Source: a virus. From it: DNA of 40,817 bases. Shown here one piece after another: positions 32,561 to 40,421 of the stretch. Under the pieces are notes generated by a model that worked only from the letters and a program-made list of their open reading frames with translations, was not told the origin of the DNA and made no database searches. The translations under genes and the position numbers were made by a program. How positions within the stretch are numbered: position 1 is the first letter of the stretch; each line of letters opens with the position of its first letter. Location of the stretch: IMG/VR virus record IMGVR_UViG_3300046425_000473, positions 1-40,817 of that record; one strand, given 5' to 3'.

Positions 32561-33934
32561 TTATCTTCCGTACTTTATAACGCCCATTAATTGATTAATA
32601 GCGGCAAATGTACCCGTTAATTTCATAGTTTTTCCTTTATATACGAAAACTATCCCTTCGGTTGGTATAATAGATTCTACTCCACCAATTCTATCTAATC
32701 TCTCTAATTCTTTCATTACCTTTTCGATCTGAGCAACGCTTCCGCCTTTCTTAATTTTATCAGCCTCTGTTCTAATCTGATTATGCAATCTTTGCATTTC
32801 TTTGTCAGGATTAGCTGCTACAAAATTGGACGCATTTTTAAGAATTATAGACCCTAATTCTAAAAATAAATCTTCGAAAGGTCTAATGTTTTCTTTATAT
32901 TTCTTTTTAACATCTTCTTTGTCGAATTTCTTAACCGCTGCTGCTTCATCTTTTCCTATTTCCTTTGCAAGACTTCTCATGTTAAGAGTTTTCTTATCTC
33001 CATAGGCCCATCTTAATAATAAACCTTCTTTATAGTCTTGTTGTAGATTAGGGAAATTTTCATCAATAGTTTCTCTCCACCACATTTCATGATACCTAGA
33101 AACCTCGTCACTATCTGTTAGATTGTAACGATCTCTTAGCGCTTCAATTTGTTTTATAAATTTAGCATGATTTTTTTCAAAATCAATATCTTTTCCTAGT
33201 TTTAATATTTGAGGGGGAATTATTGTAAATGTTTTTTGAACATCAGCATCAACTTCTTTTAATGCGGAAACAAGCTCTCCTGCTATTTTTTGCTCTCCAA
33301 TAATATTTCCATTTCCATCAGTTTCCTTAATATCATGGAATTGTAAAACATCTCTTTCGTAATAAATGACATTAGGATTCTTAGAGTAAATTAATTCCAT
33401 ATTAATAAAGTTCTTACCTTCATTGAATATAGACTGATCCTTCATCTTTGGAAGAGCTTCATTTAGGTCTTTAGCAGCAAACACATATGTTTCTCTTACT
33501 AAGGGAACTTCATGCTCTTCAAACATTTTTATAATCCCGTCTAAATCGACTGGGCTAATTAATTGGCCTTTATTTCTAGAAAATAGAGTAACTCCGTTTC
33601 TTACTGTGGCAAATAAATTTTGGCCGTCTGTTTTTTCTGTTGCAACTTCTTCAAAGTTTAATTCTCCTTGAAGACCTGATTTTACTATTGTTTTAAAATC
33701 TGCAAACGTTAAATCTTTCTCATCAAATGGATGTGACATATGTCCTGCAGCACCGCCTTCTAAGATTAAAGATTCTTGCAGATTAGAAAACTTCTCAACG
33801 ATAAATTCGTCAAATGTTAAAATTTTATTTTCGTATCTTTCTGATAAGAAATGAGCAACATATTCTTCTCTAGTCATACCTTGCATATCTGCATGATGCT
33901 GAATAAAGTCTACGAAGTTGTTATCTAGTTTCAT
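32561..33934 (-). CDS. Ligase-like nucleotidyltransferase with leader
   Basis: 457 aa. A leader-like LTFDEFIVE (39-47) and ESLILE59 precede GGAAGHMSHPFD, which would be the mature N-terminus. The ligase motifs are: motif I EKTDG with candidate nucleophile K101, SRNKGQ downstream, motif III-like FINMELIY, motif IV EGIVF (E426) and motif V MKLTG (K438). This is the nucleotidyltransferase core without an obvious OB or C-terminal nick-binding domain. I recall similar GHM-HPF proteins in marine T4-like phages, with no known function. It lies 10 bases upstream of the fused ligase/NMNAT-like gene. Confidence 0.7.
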   Translation of the reverse strand: MKLDNNFVDFIQHHADMQGMTREEYVAHFLSERYENKILTFDEFIVEKFSNLQESLILEGGAAGHMSHPFDEKDLTFADFKTIVKSGLQGELNFEEVATEKTDGQNLFATVRNGVTLFSRNKGQLISPVDLDGIIKMFEEHEVPLVRETYVFAAKDLNEALPKMKDQSIFNEGKNFINMELIYSKNPNVIYYERDVLQFHDIKETDGNGNIIGEQKIAGELVSALKEVDADVQKTFTIIPPQILKLGKDIDFEKNHAKFIKQIEALRDRYNLTDSDEVSRYHEMWWRETIDENFPNLQQDYKEGLLLRWAYGDKKTLNMRSLAKEIGKDEAAAVKKFDKEDVKKKYKENIRPFEDLFLELGSIILKNASNFVAANPDKEMQRLHNQIRTEADKIKKGGSVAQIEKVMKELERLDRIGGVESIIPTEGIVFVYKGKTMKLTGTFAAINQLMGVIKYGR

Positions 33935-33953
33935 TTATATTACTAATATAATT

Positions 33954-33993
33954 AAAAAAATCGACCTAGAAAAATTCTAAGCCAATTTTTTTT
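33954..33993. terminator. Terminator-like hairpin, both directions
   Basis: Hairpin at 33963-33983, nine pairs including G-U, with short loop. Minus-strand T run over 33954-33960; a plus-strand T run at 33985-33993. It separates the 67-aa gene from the ligase-like gene. Confidence 0.65.
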
Positions 33994-33997
33994 TAAT

Positions 33998-34201
33998 TTA
34001 TAATCCTTTTACCCAGGATTTAAATAGGTCCCAGTTACGAGTTGCAAATACGCCAAATGCAAATCCAGCATAGATTTTATAGCCAAACGCCCATAAAGCA
34101 AGTCCAGCAATAAGGCCTAAAACGCCTTCAACTCCGTTTGCAACAACCCAAGTCTTAACGGCATTAAATGCCTTTTTAATAAATTCAATTACTTTTTTCA
34201 T
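33998..34201 (-). CDS. Small membrane protein
   Basis: 67 aa. A basic amphipathic N-terminal helix (KKVIEFIKKAFNAVK) is followed by one or two hydrophobic stretches (GVLGLIAGLALWAFGY and IYAGFAFGVFA) and a basic tail. Topology resembles small phage membrane proteins such as holins or superinfection-exclusion proteins, but nothing specific identifies it. It follows the 528-aa gene by 12 bases and is followed by a terminator, so it is made with a presumed internal protein. Confidence 0.7.
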   Translation of the reverse strand: MKKVIEFIKKAFNAVKTWVVANGVEGVLGLIAGLALWAFGYKIYAGFAFGVFATRNWDLFKSWVKGL

Positions 34202-34213
34202 ATTATTGTATGT

Positions 34214-35800
34214 TTAGTTAGTAGATTCAGTAGACACAGATTCGTTACATAGTGAAACTAATTCTTTTGCAATCTTTTCTGCTTTAGAACCTTTATGTCC
34301 GTACGTTTCAACTGTATCTAAAGCATCTTCCATTTCCATGCCATGTAATTCTCCAATGTCTCCTCCTCTTTCGTCTAAAAGATCTTGTAAGATATTTTCA
34401 GCTTCTGATTCGTTAACTACAGATTCAAACGCTGGAACTAATCCAGTTTCTGCGTAAATATCTGCCATCATCCATTTTTTAGATTTTTCATCCCATAAAT
34501 AAATAAATTCTGCACCAGCTTCGTAATTTGCGTTTTTAATATAATCATTAATTTTATTAACGCTACCTGTCATTAAATTAGAATCTCCACCGTAGAAATT
34601 AATTTTCTTAATGTCTTTATCTAGACCTGAATTGTCTCCATTCTTAAGAACGAAATCTACATTCTTACCGCTTTTAAATGTTGATTTAATAATAGGTAAC
34701 ATATTTTCTGGGTAAGAATCGTAGTGAGTATAAACTGAAGTAATATTTCCTTTTCTGTCTATTTTACCAAATTGGCCTCTAGTTCCTTCATTAAGAACGA
34801 TTGCAACTGACTCTTCAATATAGTCTGCTAAACCTGCATCATCCCATCCTAATTCTCCATCTGCTAATACCGCTTCTAAATCCTCTCTTTTACCTTGCAT
34901 AGTAATTTCAGGGTGACCAGTTGGTCCTGATTTTACCATATCGATGATTTTAACGTTATTCTTCTTTAAGAATTTTAAGAAATCTTTATCTTTAGGATTC
35001 ATAGCGTCCATTGTGACGGTTGCTTCAAAAACAAGGTTAGACTCCTTTAATGATATTTCTTCTTCTGATAATTGGTATTCAACACTCTCATTAGCTGCAT
35101 TAAAACCTGCTAATAATTTTTCAGCGGTTGAACCTTCGCCAATAGATTCTAAATACATTGCTGTTCCTTCAGCAATTCCAGGACCTGACCATCCCGCTGC
35201 ATTTGAAATTCTAGAATAATATTCATCTAGAATTTTCATAATGTTTTTTGCACCAACGATAATTGCATGTTTTCCTAAAGATTCAGGAGAAACTGAAATA
35301 CTGTTTAATCTACCTTTGATAATTTTTTCAGTAGCTGATCTTGCTGAATGAAAGTTAGCGTCAGTTAGAGCTTCATTATATAAATATTTAATAGCTCCTA
35401 AATAAGTTACTTTATCTGCTGTTAGACTTCCCAACTCTGCAAAAATCTTTTTAAATTGAGTTACTACCTTTTTAGCATCTCTCTTATATCTAATATCTAA
35501 AGCTTCTGAAATTTGCTCTTCCGACTCTTCCGTTTCTTCAACTTCTTTTTCAACTTCAACTTCAATTTCTGCAATTTCTTCTTCAGAAACGTCTCCGAAT
35601 ATTTTTGAGATGATTGTTTCTTTTTGGTCTTCTTCTAAACCTTCAAAAGAAGTTAGTCCTAGTTCATCTAGGATAGTAGCTATTTTACCAACAGCTTCTT
35701 GTCTTTTTAAATTATTTTCTTCTCTAAGTTTATTAGCGTTTTTTTGTTTTCTAATTTCGGTAAAAGACTTAAAAGAAGAAATTTTGTTTATTTCTGCCAT
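34214..35800 (-). CDS. Modular protein with repeated site motifs, 528 aa
   Basis: It begins with SFKSFTE (9-15), leader-like. Boundary-like motifs are EEQISE99-A, ESNLVFE259-A, ESVAIVLNE338-G, ESVVNE464-S and LCNE520-S. The pieces are: an acidic coiled N-terminal part (15-99), a helical domain (100-259), an ~80-aa domain with MDAMNPKDKDFLKFLKK, a ~125-aa domain with GQFGKIDRKGNITSVYTHYD, and a short acidic end. The 339-464 piece resembles a small domain seen alone in other phages. Same design as the 875-aa protein. A cleavable packaged precursor is inferred. Confidence 0.65.
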   Translation of the reverse strand: MAEINKISSFKSFTEIRKQKNANKLREENNLKRQEAVGKIATILDELGLTSFEGLEEDQKETIISKIFGDVSEEEIAEIEVEVEKEVEETEESEEQISEALDIRYKRDAKKVVTQFKKIFAELGSLTADKVTYLGAIKYLYNEALTDANFHSARSATEKIIKGRLNSISVSPESLGKHAIIVGAKNIMKILDEYYSRISNAAGWSGPGIAEGTAMYLESIGEGSTAEKLLAGFNAANESVEYQLSEEEISLKESNLVFEATVTMDAMNPKDKDFLKFLKKNNVKIIDMVKSGPTGHPEITMQGKREDLEAVLADGELGWDDAGLADYIEESVAIVLNEGTRGQFGKIDRKGNITSVYTHYDSYPENMLPIIKSTFKSGKNVDFVLKNGDNSGLDKDIKKINFYGGDSNLMTGSVNKINDYIKNANYEAGAEFIYLWDEKSKKWMMADIYAETGLVPAFESVVNESEAENILQDLLDERGGDIGELHGMEMEDALDTVETYGHKGSKAEKIAKELVSLCNESVSTESTN

Positions 35801-35832
35801 TTTGTTGTATAATTTAATTTTGTTTCGTTATT

Positions 35833-37341
35833 CTATATATCTCCTTCAAATTTGACTTTCTTAATACTATACTCAAATTTCTCTTGTTTATATATTTTCT
35901 GCCTGGCTTTACTATGTTTATACAGATAATTGTCCCATTCGTCAGTTCTAATGTCATCTACGAAATCAACTATTAATACTGCTTCTTTAGATTCATGCTG
36001 CCTTAGGCCTCTACCTATGGACTGTCTGATGATTACCTCGGACTTAAAGGACTCTGTAAAGAAAATGTTGTGTATTTTCTTAATTGATATACCCGTCGAG
36101 AAGGTGCCGTAACTTGCCACGATAACAACTTCATCGCCTGCTTCCATTTTCTTCTTGTATTCTTCTCTAATATCTTTATCCGTTCCTCCGTCTACATAGT
36201 AAACTCTTTTGTCGGTGTTTTGCCTTAGGTGTTCATATATTTTTTTGCCATGTTCAATTCTATGAAATAGTACCAATGAATTCTTAGGAACTCTTCCTAT
36301 AACGCTACATATAAAGTTTAATCTACCAAATGAATTAATTATATAGTTTTGTTCCAGTTGAAAAACATCCTTTCTATCATACTTATTAAACGCCAATTCT
36401 TCAAATGCCTTTTTACTCGCTTCAGGAGCATAATCCATCTCGATGACCTTTACTTTACATTTAGCAATATGCCCTTCTCTTTGTAAAAAGTTTGCCTTTA
36501 CTTCGCTAATTACAGGGCCTGTTTGACTCATCAGAGTTAACTTGTCTAAAGATCCATCTTTAGGAATTGTACCTGATAAACCATACTTATATTTTGCGTT
36601 AGTACATTTTTGTAATATCGTCTTAATAGAATTGGACTTTGCTTTGTGTGTTTCATCTACAATAACTGCATCGAATTGTTGAAAGTATTCTTTGGATTTT
36701 TTAACTAGAGATTGATATGTACCTATTACTACATTTCGATCTGACTTTATTTTTTGACCTGCATATATCTGTTGTATTTTTAGTTTTATTCTATTCTTAT
36801 TATTGTATTCATGAAAATCTTCGTGAGCCTGTACAACTAAAGAAACATTAGGAACTATAAATAATATCTTTTCTGCTTTTTCTTTTTCTAACATGTATGC
36901 AACTGTTAAAAAGCTAATAAGTGTTTTTCCGGCTGAAGTCGCTAATTCAGCTAAGCACCTTCTAAATTTAAGAATGTTAAATGATGTTTCTACCTGATAG
37001 TCTCTTGGCGTAAATTTACTACCTTTAAAAAACTCTAAAGCCCATTCTTCAAAGGATTCTGCATTTATGTTTCTATCAAAAAGTCTTTGAATTCCATTGA
37101 GTTTTAGGTCAAACTTATACTCCTTACATATGAGCATAACATATCTCCAAAGACCAGCAGGAATCCACTTATCGTCTTTGATATATGAAACATATCCGTC
37201 CCATATTCCTTTTTTAACCAGAGGATTAAATCTCCAACTATCAATTCTTTTAGTTAAAGATATTTTAATCTGCTCTAATTCTAATTCCTCAGCTTCGTCT
37301 ATTCTAAGAAACTGATTGTCTTCCGTTAGAGTTAAAATCAA
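35833..37341 (-). CDS. uvsW: DNA/RNA helicase UvsW
   Basis: 502 aa (T4 UvsW: 503). Superfamily 2 helicase: Q-motif-like TPRDYQ, Walker A ATSAGKT (134-140), DETH (229-232), motif III SGT (256-258) and motif VI IRQSIGRGLRQHE. The N-terminal ~95 residues match the small UvsW DNA-binding domain. UvsW drives branch migration and fork regression and removes R-loops, moving T4 from origin- to recombination-dependent replication. uvsY lies just upstream, as in T4. Confidence 0.93.
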   Translation of the reverse strand: MILTLTEDNQFLRIDEAEELELEQIKISLTKRIDSWRFNPLVKKGIWDGYVSYIKDDKWIPAGLWRYVMLICKEYKFDLKLNGIQRLFDRNINAESFEEWALEFFKGSKFTPRDYQVETSFNILKFRRCLAELATSAGKTLISFLTVAYMLEKEKAEKILFIVPNVSLVVQAHEDFHEYNNKNRIKLKIQQIYAGQKIKSDRNVVIGTYQSLVKKSKEYFQQFDAVIVDETHKAKSNSIKTILQKCTNAKYKYGLSGTIPKDGSLDKLTLMSQTGPVISEVKANFLQREGHIAKCKVKVIEMDYAPEASKKAFEELAFNKYDRKDVFQLEQNYIINSFGRLNFICSVIGRVPKNSLVLFHRIEHGKKIYEHLRQNTDKRVYYVDGGTDKDIREEYKKKMEAGDEVVIVASYGTFSTGISIKKIHNIFFTESFKSEVIIRQSIGRGLRQHESKEAVLIVDFVDDIRTDEWDNYLYKHSKARQKIYKQEKFEYSIKKVKFEGDI

Positions 37342-37358
37342 TTTTCATTTAACTTTTT

Positions 37359-37793
37359 TTATAATCTTGAAATATCAAGGCGATTCTTTATTGCAAAGCC
37401 CATATTATCAAGAGTTTTTACTGAACCTTCGATGAAGGCCTTTTGGCTTTCAAGTAAATCCAAAATTTGCTTGTCGTCTGAAAGATCCGCTTCAATAAAC
37501 CTTTCTCTTTGTTTATCCGTAATCTTATAATCAAACTTATAATATTCAATCCATTTTTGTTTATACATCTTATCGACAGTTCCTTTTTGTGTTCTTATTT
37601 TACCTCCTATGGTTGCAAGGTTTTCAACTAAAATCTGCCTATAACTCAATGTATATGAGCTAACTTCTTCCAGGTTAATTCCTTCTTTTAAATTTTCGGT
37701 TAATTCCTTAATTTTAGAAGTCCATTCTGATCTTTGGTTTGCTAGATATTCGTCGAGTTGGACAATCTTAGATTTATTAGATTGTTCTGTCAT
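37359..37793 (-). CDS. uvsY: Recombination mediator UvsY
   Basis: 144 aa (T4 UvsY: 137). The C-terminal TLDNMGFAIKNRLDI corresponds to the T4 segment ending GFAIKHIQDMR, and the helical Lys-rich middle and length agree. UvsY loads UvsX onto gp32-coated single-stranded DNA. All three partners are encoded in the window. Position next to uvsW supports the call. Confidence 0.8.
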   Translation of the reverse strand: MTEQSNKSKIVQLDEYLANQRSEWTSKIKELTENLKEGINLEEVSSYTLSYRQILVENLATIGGKIRTQKGTVDKMYKQKWIEYYKFDYKITDKQRERFIEADLSDDKQILDLLESQKAFIEGSVKTLDNMGFAIKNRLDISRL

Positions 37794-37804
37794 ATTGTAT
37801 TATA

Positions 37805-38011
37805 TTAAAATAATGAATTATTAGAATTTCTTTTCACATATACTTCACTTTTAAATTTCTTTTTAAATTTAGGAGTGATTTTAATTTCTTTTTCTTTATG
37901 GTTAACGTCGGTAGAATCAAACCCTAAAATCATTTTAAGATTTTTATGTCTTTTACCATCTTCTTCGAATTTGTCAAGTTCGTCGTTTACCATATTAATA
38001 TAGTCTATCAT
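37805..38011 (-). CDS. Small basic protein ending in NSLF
   Basis: 68 aa, not recognised. An acidic N-terminal helix is followed by a Lys-rich part (KKKFKSEVYVKRNSNN). It ends NNSLF, like the ends of 43B (STSLF) and the glucosyltransferase (TNSLF), a possible clamp-binding tail. It overlaps the primase stop by 4 bases. Confidence 0.65.
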   Translation of the reverse strand: MIDYINMVNDELDKFEEDGKRHKNLKMILGFDSTDVNHKEKEIKITPKFKKKFKSEVYVKRNSNNSLF

Positions 38012-39087
38012 AAATAATAAGCATCTAGTCGTGAATCACTAAAATACTTATCTATATTTGATAGGCATTTGTTTTTTGTTTTCCATGCAGCAATTACAAG
38101 ATCGTTAAGATCCTTAATACTGCTAGGATATTTATCCATCTTTGTTTCTGACATAAATTTATCCCATGTAAACACTTGTTTTCCTCTTTTAAGCTTTTGC
38201 ATCATTTTATTTTTACCTGCTTCGTCATTATCAAACATGTATCTTATTGTAGGTATTTCATCTAATTCGTCAGTAGATCTAGTAACAGATGCCAACGCAA
38301 TAGAGTTGGGCATAAATAGAGAATCTAAAGGTCCTTCAAACACAGTACAGGGCATTTGAAAATTAACTGTCATAATTCCAAAGAGAGTAGATAATTTCTT
38401 AGCTGAAATAAGCTGCTCTTCTTCTAGTGGAATTTCCTTATTCATTTCTTGATATATTTTTTCTATATCATAAGTTAAATACCTTGAATTCTTAGATTTT
38501 CTAAGAGACCTACTCTGAAATCCTATTATCTTTCCTTCAGGCGCAAGATTTAAAACCAATATTCTTTTATCTCTAGGTGAATATAGGAAGTTATTTAATT
38601 TTTTATGTAGAAATCTATTCTTTAAATAAAAGAATGCAGGATCACCTGGTTCTATTTCTACAAGCTTAAAAGCTTTCTTTAATTCTTTTCTAGTAGGAGA
38701 TAAATCATATAGAGTTTTAAACACGCCATGCTGAAGGGTGTCAACTTCGTTCACAGATACTTTGTGTTCTTTAATATACTCAATGATCGTAATAGAATCT
38801 TGAGTATCTTTAAATTTTAGATGGTGATCTTTTAAAAACCCATAAAGATCAGAGTGCTGGCCGCAATTAAAACAGTGAAATTGTAATGTCGCCCAATATA
38901 AATTACCTCTTTTTTTATGCGTCTCACTATGTGAATCTCCACAATAAGGGCATGCCAGGTTTAAACGACCTGGCATTTCCTTAATCATGTGCTTGTTAGG
39001 ATCAGAATGTTCTTTTACACAAACTTGTTTAACTAAACTTCTGACCTTTTGCTTTAAATCTTCTGTGATTTTAGATTCCGATTTCAT
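38008..39087 (-). CDS. 61: DNA primase gp61
   Basis: 359 aa (T4 gp61: 342). An N-terminal zinc ribbon with C46/C49 in CPYCGDS and C72/C75 in CFNC is followed by a TOPRIM domain with E251 in FEGPLDSLF and D286/D288 in FDNDEAG. It makes RNA primers for the lagging strand together with gp41. Its start overlaps the gp32 stop region by 17 bases. Confidence 0.92.
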   Translation of the reverse strand: MKSESKITEDLKQKVRSLVKQVCVKEHSDPNKHMIKEMPGRLNLACPYCGDSHSETHKKRGNLYWATLQFHCFNCGQHSDLYGFLKDHHLKFKDTQDSITIIEYIKEHKVSVNEVDTLQHGVFKTLYDLSPTRKELKKAFKLVEIEPGDPAFFYLKNRFLHKKLNNFLYSPRDKRILVLNLAPEGKIIGFQSRSLRKSKNSRYLTYDIEKIYQEMNKEIPLEEEQLISAKKLSTLFGIMTVNFQMPCTVFEGPLDSLFMPNSIALASVTRSTDELDEIPTIRYMFDNDEAGKNKMMQKLKRGKQVFTWDKFMSETKMDKYPSSIKDLNDLVIAAWKTKNKCLSNIDKYFSDSRLDAYYL

Positions 39088-40018
39088 CTAAGAAAGAATC
39101 AAGATCATCACTATCCGATGTAGAAGTAGATGCTTCAGCTTTAGTAGGCTTAGATGTCATTGATTCTGGAAATTCAAAATCTGCATCGTTTCCTGTTGTA
39201 ACTGCTTCTTTAACCGCTGCTTTTTTAGCAGTAGGTTTTGGAGAAGAAATAACTGAGTCTATCGAAGAACCTGGGTTAAGGTATTGTCTTAAAATACCGT
39301 TAACAAAATCAAGAGTTTCAGCATCCCACTTTTTATATCCATAAGGATCTAATGAAGGTGCAGAATCTAATTCAGCCTTGATAGCTGTCATAGCTTCTTG
39401 ATTTCTTTCTGCAGGTTTACCATCTACTGCAATCGCTGATCTAGTCGCTGAGAATTTAGACTTATCATAGTTATTATATTCACCTTGGCGAGTAATAATA
39501 AGTTCAAAGTTCTTTCCTTCAAATAGGTCATAAATCTGAGTTGGTTCTCCAAATGCAGGCTTAGTTTCTTCCTCGATTTTTTCTTTAATTTTGTAACCGA
39601 ATTTAAATACTTTGTAAGTTCCTTCTAATTCGGGGTTTTGAGGATCTTTCACTACTTTAATAAGAGAGTAATACTGTTCTCTACGCTTAAGCTTGTCGCT
39701 CATTTTACGGTCTACTGCTGAATCACTCTTACGAAGTTTGAAGAATGCATCTGCAATTGGACATTTATCTCCTACCGTTGAAGGTGAATCAATAAGTCTT
39801 CCATCGCCGTTAGCGTCAGTTAGCCAGTGTACATACTTTTTAACTAATGAATTTCTTGGGTTTGTTGGGTTTGGAACAAAACGAATAAGTGCTTTGTAAG
39901 TTCCGTCTTTACCATCATCTGCGGATGGTTTGTAGATCTCATTTGTAGAGCTTGAGCTCTTTGTTTCATGAGTTTCAACGTCTGAGACGCTGAGGTTAAA
40001 AATGTCAAAATCTGCCAT
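39071..40018 (-). CDS. 32: Single-stranded DNA-binding protein gp32
   Basis: 315 aa (T4 gp32: 301). It has the N-terminal basic/aromatic core (YKALIRFVPNP, YVHWLTDANGDGR, KCPIADAFFKL), a central OB-fold region and a Ser/Thr/Asp-rich acidic tail ending DSDDLDSFLDEIGI. The tail is where T4 gp32 binds partner proteins. Only one Cys (in KCPIAD) is present in the whole chain, whereas T4 gp32 holds zinc with one His and three Cys, so the zinc site is lost or replaced. The 132-base gap upstream may hold its promoter and translational operator. Confidence 0.9.
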   Translation of the reverse strand: MADFDIFNLSVSDVETHETKSSSSTNEIYKPSADDGKDGTYKALIRFVPNPTNPRNSLVKKYVHWLTDANGDGRLIDSPSTVGDKCPIADAFFKLRKSDSAVDRKMSDKLKRREQYYSLIKVVKDPQNPELEGTYKVFKFGYKIKEKIEEETKPAFGEPTQIYDLFEGKNFELIITRQGEYNNYDKSKFSATRSAIAVDGKPAERNQEAMTAIKAELDSAPSLDPYGYKKWDAETLDFVNGILRQYLNPGSSIDSVISSPKPTAKKAAVKEAVTTGNDADFEFPESMTSKPTKAEASTSTSDSDDLDSFLDEIGI

Positions 40019-40150
40019 GTCTTTAATTACTTTAATTTACGTTAATGTCTTTAATCTTAAAAAACTTTCAATAGTTATATACGAGATTCCAAAAAGGTTT
40101 CACATAAATAACTAATCTATATATTCGTATTGTAGGGGTAAGGGGATGAA

Positions 40151-40342
40151 TTATGAATCAGAATACGTAGCGCCTGTTTCGTCAATCCACTTAGAAGATG
40201 AATTTGGAAGCCTTGCCAAACCAGCTTTTCTTAAAATATCTACCATTTCATTTTCAGATATTCTATTTTGATTTACCATATCACTTAAAATTTCTTTAAG
40301 CTTTAGCAAATAAACGGGTGGAATGTTATTTTCTTTACTCAT
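40151..40342 (-). CDS. Hypothetical protein, 63 aa
   Basis: Helical and polar, not recognised; the middle ISENEMVDILRKAGLARLP may be a small helix-turn-helix. It lies between the RuvC-like gene and gp32. The 132 bases after it (40019-40150) hold no frame I can support. Confidence 0.55.
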   Translation of the reverse strand: MSKENNIPPVYLLKLKEILSDMVNQNRISENEMVDILRKAGLARLPNSSSKWIDETGATYSDS

Positions 40343-40421
40343 GTTTTATATATCTTTTAAATTATGAAACTTTATGGGAGAAAGTAAGTATAACTTAAGC
40401 CTTTAAGCCTCAGTGGTAAAT

